The position numbers and the translations under genes are program-made. 34,595 nt of DNA from a virus, in the IMG/VR virus record IMGVR_UViG_3300045959_000108, positions 1-34,595 of that record, one strand, 5' to 3'. Position 1 is the stretch's first letter. Each line of letters starts with the position of its first letter. Below are positions 1 to 9,568 of the stretch, in pieces. Under the pieces are notes generated by a model. It saw only the letters and a list, made by a program, of their open reading frames with translations. It was not told the DNA's origin and made no database searches.

Positions 1-1
1 A

Positions 2-3000
2 GTTGAAGAAGCTCAAGCCCAAGCGCAAGTAAAGAAGCGGAAGCCTCTTCAGTACAAGCTGCCATTGCGAGCTTCCCGCAGGAAGCGCAAGAAGAGTAAT
101 AGTGAGCTCATTGAAGCTGTGTTGGTGGATGCTGATACCGATGCAGTTATCGAAAGCACTACTGGTGCTGAGCAGGCTGCAGCTCTTGCTCGCAAGGAAG
201 AGCTCGCCCCTGTGGTAGAAAAGGCCACAGCGGCTGTCGAGAAGATGACTGATGAATCCATTGCTGCTCGAGTTGAGCAGGCAAAGGAAGGCGACGAACA
301 AGCCCAGCTGGTCGTGGAAGCTGTTGGTCGTACTGACATCACCCGTCTTCCCGATGAGGTGATTGCTGAAGAAGATCAGCCAGTCGTTAAGGTACTTCGT
401 GATCTCAAGGACACAAAGATCAACGACACGTCCAATCAGATCCTGGAGGAGGGCTTCAGTGGTACCAAGAACAGTCGTGGTGTTCGTGGTTATCTCCAAG
501 GCATTCTGAATCATGCGCGCACGGTGGGTGACACACAGAATGAAGCGGCCACTAACCTGGCACGCTTTGTGGCGCATTTGGCGAAGAGGGCTAATGCCTT
601 CCAGGAGGCGTTGAACCAGCCAGGTGATGTGGTTGAGGTCGCTGGTACCAAGACCCGGGATGCTGAAGGCAAGTTGACTGAGAAGCCTTTCATCATCCGC
701 AAAAACAACCAGAATTCAATGGCTGTTGTGAATCGAGTGCTTGAAGACGCCGCTCGTGCACAAAATGCCTTGGCCATTGCTAAGCAGCGGTTCCCTGAGA
801 TGTTCAAGGGTACTGAGGAAGCGCCCGTCGCTGACGCTTCGCCTACGCCTACGGCTACGGCTCGCGTCGCTCCGGTCGCAGAAGAGCTTTCTCTGGTGGA
901 GGAAGAAAATACTCCTCCGCCTACTCAGGAAGATTTCACCGACAACGCTCCGGGCGAGGAAGGTCTGTTCCCGGATCAGTACAAGATGCCGAACAGCACT
1001 CGCTTTGAAAGCGAGACTGGCTTGATTGATGTCGACATGACAGGTGACGTCTGGCAGATCACTAACACGTTCACTCCGGAAGCTGCTCGTAAGTCTGGGG
1101 CTGGTCGTGCACGTATGTTGATGGTTGCTCGCATGGCCGCTGAGGCCGGAAAGCAACTCAATGGTGATAACTCAGTTCATCCCAGCGCATTGCGCATGAA
1201 TCTGCGTATGATCGACGCTGGTCTGATCACCGCTGAGTTTGATCGTGCAGCAGTAGAAGCAGCCATTGAAAACAACAGTACACTTCGCCGTGATGATGGA
1301 GTGTTTAGGAACATCAAGCCGGTTGAAGAGACACCTGCACAAGCAGCAACTGCTCCTACTACGGAATCCGTAACGCCAGCTCCCGTTGAGACAAATCCTC
1401 TGATGGATGAAACTGGCTGGATCAGCCCGGCCTTCATGACTGCTTTTGAAGTGGATCCTGAAGCGTCGATCGGCAAGACCCTCGAGGGCCTCAGCGTAGA
1501 AGATCAGCAGAAGCTTCGTGCAGCTGCCAAGAGCGTGCTCAAGGCACTCAACTCAGTCCTGACTGCAGGTATTGAGAAGAACGCAGCGAAACTGGAAGAA
1601 GCTCTGACGAAGCCCTGGGGTGTGTGGGCTCATGCGTGGGTGAAGGAAGGAGATGGATATGCTGTCCAACAGCAGCTCCGTCAGGCATTTGCAATTGCAG
1701 CTGCGCTTCACATGTTCCGTGCTCCTAGCCGGTACGACGAGACAACCATAATCCAGGATGGCGAAGTAAACCGCGCAGCTACTCCTCATGCTTGGGCAAG
1801 AGAGATTGCGCGTGACGCAATGCTGTTGCTCGGTGTGAAGCCGAACACCCGAGAGAGTGAAACTATCACTCAGGGTCTGATGCTTTCACTTGGCTTGAGT
1901 TCTGTTCAGGCACTCGTGAATGACAACAACGCAACAGTCGAAAAGGTGCAGATGGCCGATGGTCGTACCTTCAATGTGCTGATGCCCACTCCAGAAATGG
2001 CGCAGGAGGCAACAAAGCGCGAGACTCTTGGGTTCGTTGATCGTGTGAATCAGGCAATCAAGGGTGAGCGTGAGTTTGGTGCCAGTCTCGAGCCAGTCAC
2101 TGAAGTCGCACAGCGCGTCAACTACAGCCAGACGCCAACGAGCGATAGCCAGAAGACGTCGCTGAACAACCGTAACAATGTGCCCCACTTCCTGAATCCG
2201 ACCTTGGCCAAGTTCCTTGGCAAGATTGGGGAGAATGGCATTCGTCGATTGCTGATGGGAGCTCTCCCGCGCAATGATATGCCACCGGCTGTCCAGGAGA
2301 TTCTGGAAGCCCAGCAGCGTGGTATCGACCTTGAGATTGCTGCTCTGAACCACTACTCGGATCTGCTTGGAGATAACGTCGAGCAGGCTCTGTACTGGGA
2401 ATACGGAATGAGCATCAACGGTCGTACCGTTTCGAAGCTCGGTCCCCAAGGCTACAAGATTCTTCGTGACCTGTTTTCCTCTGCCAAGGCGTCGCTCAAC
2501 CTCAATGAAAAGAGTCAGTTCGACGCACTGAAGATGACCATTGCTCAGGCATTGGGTGCCAAGACGGACATCCAGAGTCCTGCAGCAGTACTTGAGGATT
2601 ACAAGAAGCTTGCTGAGCTCTGGGGCGAGAAGGCTATTGCCCTTGTGGATGCCCTCGAGAGTGGAGAGAAGGTGTACCCACTACTCGAGCGTGCAGAAGC
2701 CTATTCGCCTCGTGAGCTCAATGGACTACTCACTCTGGGTCAGCTGCTGAAGTATGAGCAGCAGCACAAGTTGAAGCGGCCGGTTGATGGTCGAATCTTC
2801 AAGTTGAATGCTCCCGAGTTTGTCAGCTTCCTGCCGTTTGAGATTGACGGCAAGACCAACGGTGCATTCAACACTGAGATGTTGTACGGCTTGGCTGAGA
2901 TTGTTCCAGTCAACCTTGAGCAAGGCGGTTTATTCCTGGGCAAGTCAGGCACCACCTGGGGCGAAGAGTTCGCCAACATGGTGACCAAGTACGGGAACAA

Positions 3001-6000
3001 GGACCTATATGAGCGAGTGGCTCGTAGAGCGATTCCCGTGCTTCACGCCAACTGGGCCAAGTTGCTCAAGAAGTTCCCTGGTCTGGCATCCAGCATCAAG
3101 GAAAATGAAACGCTCCTCATCTTGTCTGGGATGCTGGCTCCAGATGGCAAGTCGTTTTTGCGCGAAGCGTCCAAGACCGCTTCCAACCCGATCGTCTATG
3201 GCGCAGGTGTGGGAGGTGTAGCTAACCAGCTGAAGAGCGATATGAAGCTCAACCTCGTAACTGAGTGGTTGAAGCTCGATTACATGGTAAGCAAGGATCC
3301 CACTAACGCTAAACTTCGCCTTGAGCGGGACAAGTACGCACATTGGCTTGGCGTGGATGAGTCGACGTGGGACTACACGGCTAAGGCCGCCGCTGAAGCT
3401 TTGCTCGAAGCCTATCGCAGTGAGAAGCCAGTTGTAACAGCTGTTACCGGATTGATGGTGAAAATCACCAATCTCGGTTATGCGGTGAAGAAAGCCCAGT
3501 GGGACAGCCAGCACAACAAGGCATTAACTGCTGCTGAGCGCAACAAGGACCTTACCGAGAAGCAGGCCAAGTGGGCGCTGTCTCGAGCTGAATACCAGCG
3601 CATTAATGGCAACACGCTGTCGATGACCTTCAGCACAGCTGCCAGCGATGTGGGCGTCAACCTGGATGACGTTGAGAACCAGCCAGATGCTTTCCGAGTA
3701 GGAGGTCTTGGTACATCGTTCCAGGCATCCCTTGACCTGCCTCAGCCGTCAGTTCCTGGTGTACGAATCCTTGCATTGCTCACACAGGCAGCTGGTGACG
3801 GTGCCATGGGTAACGAGTTCCTGCAGCAGTTCCGCGCAGTGACCGACGTCTATGACGGTATCGAGTTCAAGGTGAATGAGTTCATGCAGGGTGGACAGGG
3901 GCTCAATGCCGCCGTCTGGAAAACTCTTCAGCATGACGTGCTTCAGGATTTCGTGACCGTCAGTGAGCGGATCCTCAATGACATCGCCAACATTGGGGAG
4001 ACGGAACAGAACCTCATCCTGGAAGCGTATAACAGCACCATCCCGAATGAGAAACACCACCTCACGAGCTGGAAACAGTTCCTTGGTGAAGTCGGCACAG
4101 TCGACCGCAAGATTCGTGAAGCCCATACGGCTCAGAAGGAAGGTCTGGCTAAACTGAAGAGCCAGCCCAATACCGTGCTGCAGATGGGTGGTGGCGAAGG
4201 CTACACCACAGATGTGGTCACCCGAGATAACGTGCGTCAGCCTGACTTCCGTCTGAACTGGAATAAGGCTGTTGGTGCCGTATTCGAACTCAACAACGGT
4301 AAGTTGGACAGAACCAACATCATTGCGATGATGGATGGCGTCAAGTGGAAGAACCCCATACAGAAGCTGGTGTGGAACCGCCTGCGTAAGTTACTCCCGG
4401 CTGGTGTAACGATCAGCTTGGCGAAGAACCAGGCTGAGTGGGAAGCCTTTGGCCTGACTAATAGGCCATATGGCACGGTGAACGGTGTTGCTCGTGGTGA
4501 CCAGATCTATATGGCAACCGCGTCACCCGCCATCATGTTGCACGAGCTCTTCCATAGTGTATTCAGCACTACGTTGAACCAATACTTCGCTAACATCAAT
4601 CAAGTGCCGGTAGAGCTCCGTGGTCCGATCAACGACCTGGTACAGCTATTGAATCGGTTTAAGAGCCTCTCAGGCATTGAAGTAGAGCGAGTGCAGGCAA
4701 TCATCCGCCGTCATGAGTTCGTCGGTGACACTGCTCGAGCCATCGATGAGCTGATGGCTTACAGTCTTACTGAGACAACGCTACTCAACGAGCTTAGCCC
4801 CGGCTTCGCTTCTCGCGTGATCAATCGGATCAAGCAGGTGTTGTGGGGGTTGATTGGCAAAGATGTGCCCAGCAGCTACCTGGATGAGGTGCTAACTGTC
4901 TTTGAGAATCTGTCAGGAGATCTGGAAACGGATGTAGTTGAAACAACCGAGATCCGAGATCACGTCAACCCGCTCGAGAACTTGACGGCCTCGGCATTCG
5001 CTGCCCTTGCCCAGAAGATTGCTCGTGGTCAGCGGTACAAGACTCCCCCGGCCAACACCAGCCACCTGACTGAAGTGATGCAGAAGTACAGCCTGACTGC
5101 CGATCAGCAGATGCTATACAACCGCGTCTACACCTTACTGCGAATGGAAACTCGCCCTGCGGAGCTGGAGCAGTTTGTCTCGACGACTCTTTCCTCTCAC
5201 CCGGATGCGAATCTGTTCAATGGGGCCAAGGATGTAGTGGCCTCTGTCATGGCATTGGCTGCAGTGGAACCCAGCTTCAAGGCACAGTTGGAAAGCATTG
5301 CTTTACAGCAGCAGGGTGTACCAACGATTGCCAACCAGCTCATTGAAAAGGCTCTTGGGACTTCATCTTTGACGAGTGTCGATGAGATGTTGTCTCGCAC
5401 GTTCAGTGAGATGATCCAAGACAGTGAATACAAGATGTCATTGCTGGGTACCGTGTTGAAACGCGGTGACCGCCTTGGTAACACCTGGCTCGAGAAAATT
5501 GGTGAGAAGTCTTACCAGGCTGCACAAGGAGCTCCCCGTGGCGTATCCGATGTTCTTAATGGCATCTACGCTCTGACCACTGAGACTGGTTCGACTGCTT
5601 TTGGACGAACCCTGATCACGGCCGTCAATGAATTTACTGATCAGCGATGGCTGCAGGATCTGATGGCCGCATTGGTTGGATCGCAAGACGATACCAACAC
5701 TGTGTACCGTCAAGTAAACACAATGAAGAGCAACATTGCTCAAACCCGTTCAATGTTCACCACCACGCTTCCGCTACAGCTGCGTAATCTCTTTCCAGAG
5801 AGCTTTGACGGATGGAACAACTTGTTCAAGCACTTCGGTCGGCTGGACGTGTCCGTACTTGGCGAGAGTGCAGCTGAGATGTACAGCGATGATGCCGCAC
5901 GACGTCGCATGATCACTGCACTGAAGTCAAAGGTGAGCAACTGGCGTGATGCCGAAAATCTTGGCCACTACATGGCTCACGGTAAAGTGGTTCCTGGAAG

Positions 6001-7963
6001 CACGCTTCCTTTGCTTCGTAACGCCCGAGCAATTGCAGATGACCTGAATGGCAGAAAGAGAGTTGCCTCAGATAGCCTGGTGGCAGATGTAGATCAATTG
6101 GCAACACTCTTTGCCATTGAGTTCCTCAATGAGTCTGACCGTACGCGTATTGCTGGCTATTACGCCCAGCATCCCGATGCCATGAGTCATCTCAGTGGAA
6201 TGCTTAAGAAGATCAATGAAGAAGACGCAAAGCAATACCGTAACGAGTACCGTTACACCTACTGGAAGGGCAACCTGCCCCTGACCACAGATCCCCGCAC
6301 TTCCATTGTGTTGGCTGGAACAGTGAAGGGAGCTGCCCTCGAGGCCCTTGGCTACACGCGAGGTAAGAAGTACGTCCAGACTGCGGGAGATCCCGCAACG
6401 GATATGTACTACTACACACGCAAGTATGCACCGCCCCCGGTATTCACGCAGGGCATCCTCAACACGGTTCAACAGACCGCGATGGGCATCAACTACACCA
6501 CAGCAGCGACCATCACTCCTGAAGTGGGCACAATGATCACCAGCCCGCGTCTGGTTCGGTACATTCAGAACAACCAAGGCAGAGATAGCACCTTGGTTCC
6601 GGTGTTCAACTTCGATGGCGACATCGTGGCCTATGAGCGTCTGTTGGACAGAAAGCTCGTACAGGAAGTGACCAACGGCGAAAACACCATGCTCCACCTT
6701 GCCATCGGCTCAAAGCTTGGCCGCATCATGGAAGAGCGATTGGCTACCCGGTTCAACCAGGCAGCTATCAACATCCTCGTTCAGCAGTGGGAGAAAGGAA
6801 AGGCGGAAGGAGAAGAGGCTCAGTACGAGGCTGTGAATAGCACTTCCGACAAGCAGGTTGCTCGAGCATGGGAAGTTATCCCAGCTGTGACCAAACGTGC
6901 CCTAGAAGATGCGTTTGGTGGAGAGGTGATGATCCGAAAGGATCTGATCGCCAACACGTTGGGCTACCACAAGGTAGGCGTGGGTGATGTATTCACTGGC
7001 GACGCATCTCTGAGCGATACGGCTCGCAAGGCGATGTATGGTCTGGCTCAAACCTTAATGGGGCCTGGAGCTGCCAAGATTCTCTATGCCGCTGAAAGCG
7101 CCATTAAGGAAGGTGTTGGTACTGCAAGGGACTTCATCATCGTTAGGTCTCTATCAGTTGCCATCAACAATGCGATGGCTTCGATGCACCTGGTTCTGGC
7201 GAATGGCGTACCGATAGGTGAGCTCATCAAGAGCTACCGGGAAGGAATGCGTGACGTGAGGGCCTACGGAAGGCTCCAGAAGGAGATCATCGAGCTGACG
7301 GTCAAGATTGCGGGGGCTACTGGAGATGAGCGCCAGCGTCTCCGTACGCTCCAGGACGGCAAGCGTGAAGCGATCCGTCGTCTGGCAATCTATCCGTTGA
7401 TCGAAGCAGGCGAGCTTAATGACCTTCCAGAAGGCTTAACGGAAACCCCGAGTCACACCTACCTTGGTGATTTTTCAGGGTGGCTTAATAATCACCTCAA
7501 GAAGATTCATCCAAAGGCTCCGATGGCTGTAGCCAATCTGGCCATTGCCAAGGACAGTGAATTCCATGATGCCCTGTCCAAGGCAATTCAGGCTGGTGAC
7601 TTCCTGGGTCGGTGGGCGGTATACAAGCATATGGTCAAGAGTGGGGCCACTCCTGAAGTAGCTCGAGATGTGGTGCGGGACGAATTCGTGTCATACACAA
7701 CGAACCCGGGTAGGTTCAGAGGTGCCCTGGAGGACTATGGTTTGGTTTGGTGGACGCAGTTTACGATACGAGCACAGAAGGTGCTCCTGCGACGGTTCCG
7801 ACGTAACCCGTTCTCATTCTTTGTATCTCAGCTTGGTGCTGATGTAGCAGGCAGCGTTGGACCACTGGATGGGTCCATTACGGAACGTGGGTGGGATAAC
7901 TCTACGGGACTGGATCAGGCGATTGGATCTCCGAGTGCTCATATATGGGCGAAGGTCTTTTAA
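2..7963 (+). CDS. Giant virion RNA polymerase, N4 vRNAP-like (5'-partial)
   Basis: The frame is open from the first bases of the window, so the N-terminus is missing; 2653 residues remain (numbered here from nt 2). T7-type single-subunit RNAP motifs are present: a T/DxxGR equivalent SINGR (R808) followed by a GPQG stretch as in T7; motif A EIDGKTNG (catalytic D949); motif B R1054-x3-K1058-x7-YG with Y1066; motif C YDGI (D1285). The R-to-D (141) and D-to-K (109) distances are close to those of N4 vRNAP rather than T7. Acidic and Pro/Ala/Thr-rich linkers lie near 273-310 and 440-467. C-terminal to the polymerase is HELFH (1514-1518) with a possible third zinc ligand E1583, suggesting a metallopeptidase fold. 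By analogy with N4 it would be packaged in the capsid, injected with the DNA, and transcribe early genes. The role is inferred from motifs; identification as a T7-type RNAP is strong. Confidence 0.87.
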   Translation, partial: VEEAQAQAQVKKRKPLQYKLPLRASRRKRKKSNSELIEAVLVDADTDAVIESTTGAEQAAALARKEELAPVVEKATAAVEKMTDESIAARVEQAKEGDEQAQLVVEAVGRTDITRLPDEVIAEEDQPVVKVLRDLKDTKINDTSNQILEEGFSGTKNSRGVRGYLQGILNHARTVGDTQNEAATNLARFVAHLAKRANAFQEALNQPGDVVEVAGTKTRDAEGKLTEKPFIIRKNNQNSMAVVNRVLEDAARAQNALAIAKQRFPEMFKGTEEAPVADASPTPTATARVAPVAEELSLVEEENTPPPTQEDFTDNAPGEEGLFPDQYKMPNSTRFESETGLIDVDMTGDVWQITNTFTPEAARKSGAGRARMLMVARMAAEAGKQLNGDNSVHPSALRMNLRMIDAGLITAEFDRAAVEAAIENNSTLRRDDGVFRNIKPVEETPAQAATAPTTESVTPAPVETNPLMDETGWISPAFMTAFEVDPEASIGKTLEGLSVEDQQKLRAAAKSVLKALNSVLTAGIEKNAAKLEEALTKPWGVWAHAWVKEGDGYAVQQQLRQAFAIAAALHMFRAPSRYDETTIIQDGEVNRAATPHAWAREIARDAMLLLGVKPNTRESETITQGLMLSLGLSSVQALVNDNNATVEKVQMADGRTFNVLMPTPEMAQEATKRETLGFVDRVNQAIKGEREFGASLEPVTEVAQRVNYSQTPTSDSQKTSLNNRNNVPHFLNPTLAKFLGKIGENGIRRLLMGALPRNDMPPAVQEILEAQQRGIDLEIAALNHYSDLLGDNVEQALYWEYGMSINGRTVSKLGPQGYKILRDLFSSAKASLNLNEKSQFDALKMTIAQALGAKTDIQSPAAVLEDYKKLAELWGEKAIALVDALESGEKVYPLLERAEAYSPRELNGLLTLGQLLKYEQQHKLKRPVDGRIFKLNAPEFVSFLPFEIDGKTNGAFNTEMLYGLAEIVPVNLEQGGLFLGKSGTTWGEEFANMVTKYGNKDLYERVARRAIPVLHANWAKLLKKFPGLASSIKENETLLILSGMLAPDGKSFLREASKTASNPIVYGAGVGGVANQLKSDMKLNLVTEWLKLDYMVSKDPTNAKLRLERDKYAHWLGVDESTWDYTAKAAAEALLEAYRSEKPVVTAVTGLMVKITNLGYAVKKAQWDSQHNKALTAAERNKDLTEKQAKWALSRAEYQRINGNTLSMTFSTAASDVGVNLDDVENQPDAFRVGGLGTSFQASLDLPQPSVPGVRILALLTQAAGDGAMGNEFLQQFRAVTDVYDGIEFKVNEFMQGGQGLNAAVWKTLQHDVLQDFVTVSERILNDIANIGETEQNLILEAYNSTIPNEKHHLTSWKQFLGEVGTVDRKIREAHTAQKEGLAKLKSQPNTVLQMGGGEGYTTDVVTRDNVRQPDFRLNWNKAVGAVFELNNGKLDRTNIIAMMDGVKWKNPIQKLVWNRLRKLLPAGVTISLAKNQAEWEAFGLTNRPYGTVNGVARGDQIYMATASPAIMLHELFHSVFSTTLNQYFANINQVPVELRGPINDLVQLLNRFKSLSGIEVERVQAIIRRHEFVGDTARAIDELMAYSLTETTLLNELSPGFASRVINRIKQVLWGLIGKDVPSSYLDEVLTVFENLSGDLETDVVETTEIRDHVNPLENLTASAFAALAQKIARGQRYKTPPANTSHLTEVMQKYSLTADQQMLYNRVYTLLRMETRPAELEQFVSTTLSSHPDANLFNGAKDVVASVMALAAVEPSFKAQLESIALQQQGVPTIANQLIEKALGTSSLTSVDEMLSRTFSEMIQDSEYKMSLLGTVLKRGDRLGNTWLEKIGEKSYQAAQGAPRGVSDVLNGIYALTTETGSTAFGRTLITAVNEFTDQRWLQDLMAALVGSQDDTNTVYRQVNTMKSNIAQTRSMFTTTLPLQLRNLFPESFDGWNNLFKHFGRLDVSVLGESAAEMYSDDAARRRMITALKSKVSNWRDAENLGHYMAHGKVVPGSTLPLLRNARAIADDLNGRKRVASDSLVADVDQLATLFAIEFLNESDRTRIAGYYAQHPDAMSHLSGMLKKINEEDAKQYRNEYRYTYWKGNLPLTTDPRTSIVLAGTVKGAALEALGYTRGKKYVQTAGDPATDMYYYTRKYAPPPVFTQGILNTVQQTAMGINYTTAATITPEVGTMITSPRLVRYIQNNQGRDSTLVPVFNFDGDIVAYERLLDRKLVQEVTNGENTMLHLAIGSKLGRIMEERLATRFNQAAINILVQQWEKGKAEGEEAQYEAVNSTSDKQVARAWEVIPAVTKRALEDAFGGEVMIRKDLIANTLGYHKVGVGDVFTGDASLSDTARKAMYGLAQTLMGPGAAKILYAAESAIKEGVGTARDFIIVRSLSVAINNAMASMHLVLANGVPIGELIKSYREGMRDVRAYGRLQKEIIELTVKIAGATGDERQRLRTLQDGKREAIRRLAIYPLIEAGELNDLPEGLTETPSHTYLGDFSGWLNNHLKKIHPKAPMAVANLAIAKDSEFHDALSKAIQAGDFLGRWAVYKHMVKSGATPEVARDVVRDEFVSYTTNPGRFRGALEDYGLVWWTQFTIRAQKVLLRRFRRNPFSFFVSQLGADVAGSVGPLDGSITERGWDNSTGLDQAIGSPSAHIWAKVF

Positions 7964-8090
7964 CGATTTTTTCCTGTGCCCAGCGTTGATGAGTTTCCTG
8001 GAATTCAGCTTCGTGCTCTGGGCAGAGTTTTACCCAGGCTTCACGATGTAACTCAGACAGACAGCCACACTTATGCTTCACTGTCTTCAT
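7902..8090 (-). CDS. Small Cys/His-containing phage protein (62 aa)
   Basis: This is the last gene of the leftward block. The start ATG overlaps the stop of the preceding 69-aa gene in an ATGA junction, which supports translation. The N-terminal half has a CGC motif and a CPEH motif about 12 residues later, suggesting a small zinc-binding knuckle, followed by a charged helix. Its last 62 nt run antisense into the 3' end of the virion RNA polymerase gene. Function is unknown. Confidence 0.6.
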   Translation of the reverse strand: MKTVKHKCGCLSELHREAWVKLCPEHEAEFQETHQRWAQEKIVKRPSPIYEHSEIQSPDPVP

Positions 8091-8296
8091 CGAAGATCTT
8101 CTACCTGGCAGTGGATTTCGTAACGAATCTTAGTTCCGTCGCTCTCATAGGCTTTAGTGATCCAAGTGAGAGGATCCCATCGGAAGACCATTCCTTTAGT
8201 AAGATGTTTCCACTCGCTCAGAGTTCGGGACTTGTACTGTCCATCACTCAGATCGATGCCTGGGATGAAGTCTCCCAGGCGTCGATTTATGCCCAT
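8087..8296 (-). CDS. Small protein of unknown function (69 aa)
   Basis: This short frame lies between the Gp49-like gene (stop 2 nt upstream of this ATG) and the 62-aa gene (ATGA overlap). I see no strong Shine-Dalgarno, so it probably depends on re-initiation from the upstream gene. The protein is mixed charged/aromatic with several Trp and no membrane segment or recognisable domain. Support comes only from the gapless packing with its neighbours. Confidence 0.6.
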   Translation of the reverse strand: MGINRRLGDFIPGIDLSDGQYKSRTLSEWKHLTKGMVFRWDPLTWITKAYESDGTKIRYEIHCQVEDLR

Positions 8297-8298
8297 GA

Positions 8299-8844
8299 TC
8301 AGGCTGCCAGTCGGCTATCGGCCAGACGGAAGCCCAGGAGCGGCCACACCTGGCGAACAGCATCCTGGCGAGCAATCCGACGACCAATGTCCGGATCGAA
8401 CAGTGCACCGTCGACACAGGCGCTCTTGCCCACGACGGTATAACCGTTGTTGAGAACCAGAATGCATAACGTCAACTGACTGAGTGCCCGGTCATTGCTC
8501 AGCATGTACTGACCAGGAACGAAGAAGTGCTCGCTACGAATGTTCTGTTCCACTTCGCTCTCAGTGACTGAAGCAGGAGGACTGGTGAGCATCGGTTCAG
8601 CTTCCTCTTCACCACGAAGCTGTCGCAGTTCAGCTGCTGCGTCAACGTCGTCGAGAAGAGCTAGACCTGGCAGACCGCCCTTAATGACAGCCGGACGAAA
8701 CACATGTTCGAAGTCGTTGATGAGCTCGTTGAGCTGTTCGTATGTCGCGGCACTCGGTACGATACCGATGATCCGGTCAAAGCTGGCTCGGCGGTAGTTA
8801 TTGTTCACCATCCACTGGAGAAGCTCGATAAGGAGAGAATGCAT
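8299..8844 (-). CDS. N4 Gp49 / Sf6 gp66 family protein
   Basis: The frame extends further upstream, but ATG at 8844 has a GAGG 6 nt before it and avoids overlapping the previous gene, giving 181 aa. Residues about 126-171 carry the family signature: a hydrophobic strand, NNGYTVVGKSACVD, then FDPDIGRRIARQDAVRQVWP. The N-terminal half (about 1-55) looks helical and an acidic, Pro-containing linker joins the two. In N4, gene 49 lies beside the virion RNA polymerase gene, and here too the genes are tail-to-tail neighbours. The biochemical role of the family is not established. Confidence 0.85.
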   Translation of the reverse strand: MHSLLIELLQWMVNNNYRRASFDRIIGIVPSAATYEQLNELINDFEHVFRPAVIKGGLPGLALLDDVDAAAELRQLRGEEEAEPMLTSPPASVTESEVEQNIRSEHFFVPGQYMLSNDRALSQLTLCILVLNNGYTVVGKSACVDGALFDPDIGRRIARQDAVRQVWPLLGFRLADSRLAA

Positions 8845-8866
8845 GATTGCCTCGCTGGGTCGGTTG

Positions 8867-9136
8867 CTAGTAATCGTCGTCGTCGCAGTAGTCACGATCA
8901 GGTTCTGCATCGTAATCTTCTGCGACTTGATCACGGAGCAGTTCAAGCGTGTCTTCCGAAAGCGCGTTTAAGATGTTCACGCCTCCAAGCATCACACGAT
9001 CAATCTGAAATTCGGGTGGTTCTGCGGGCTGACCTCCACATGAATAGGTCGGTCCCTGTGCTGGGTATCCTCTTGAAAGCAGGGTGTACTCAACCTCTAC
9101 ATCGAGTACAAGCTCGGTATTGATTGTTCCGCTCAT
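8867..9136 (-). CDS. Hypothetical phage protein with acidic tail (89 aa)
   Basis: The chosen ATG at 9136 forms an ATGA overlap with the stop of the DUF5664 gene upstream; the longer open frame would overlap that gene extensively. The protein starts with beta-type sequence, has a CGGQPAEPPEF segment followed by GGVNILNALS, and ends in a strongly acidic D/C/Y tail. Similar short proteins with a PAEPPE-like segment occur in many phages as far as I recall, but I know no function. Confidence 0.7.
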   Translation of the reverse strand: MSGTINTELVLDVEVEYTLLSRGYPAQGPTYSCGGQPAEPPEFQIDRVMLGGVNILNALSEDTLELLRDQVAEDYDAEPDRDYCDDDDY

Positions 9137-9561
9137 TTGATAGGCTCCAGTCGAGCAGCAGGAGCTAACGGTTTGTTGCCCAACTTCTCGTGCAGTTCCT
9201 GGGAAATGGCAAGTGAACGCCACGCAAGAGCATTACACTCGATAAGAATCGCTTCTTCGATAGGTAGATCAAGCAACTCTTCTGCCTTCTCGTCAAAGTT
9301 GTAGACGTAGGTGGGAACAGTTGTTTGACCTCGCTCTCGGGCGGCCAGCAGATCTTGCATATCCATCAGATGACGTTGTACACAATCCATGTGCTGTGTT
9401 GAAACGTAGCGAAGATGAACCAAACCCCCATCGTTGTATTTGGCTCCACCGATGTAAGAGTGTTTGGCTACACCTGCCAAAGCAGCAGGAAAATAAGCTA
9501 GACAGCCACTCGAGACGGGGTAGTAATACCGCGTCTTCGAATCATCAGGGAGAGTTTTCAT
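9133..9561 (-). CDS. DUF5664-type dATP/dGTP pyrophosphohydrolase-like protein
   Basis: The protein of 142 aa opens with KTLPDDSKTR followed by a pattern of a conserved hydrophobic YFPAALA-VAKHS segment and GGAKYNDGG, then a helix containing HMDCVQRHLMD and a final helix ALAWRSLAIS. This matches my recollection of the all-alpha domain annotated as dATP/dGTP diphosphohydrolase (DUF5664), related to MazG/MazZ nucleotide pyrophosphohydrolases. The reaction would be dNTP to dNMP plus PPi. It follows the HD phosphohydrolase gene by a few bases, has an AGGG ribosome site, and is coupled to the next gene. Assignment rests on pattern recognition only. Confidence 0.72.
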   Translation of the reverse strand: MKTLPDDSKTRYYYPVSSGCLAYFPAALAGVAKHSYIGGAKYNDGGLVHLRYVSTQHMDCVQRHLMDMQDLLAARERGQTTVPTYVYNFDEKAEELLDLPIEEAILIECNALAWRSLAISQELHEKLGNKPLAPAARLEPIK

Positions 9562-9568
9562 GAGAGCC

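Noticed and set aside
2783-2797. PVDGRIF as the T/DxxGR motif of the RNA polymerase
   Set aside because: It lies only 18 residues before the motif A Asp, whereas T7 and N4 need more than 100. SINGR at residue 808 with GPQG following fits the spacing.
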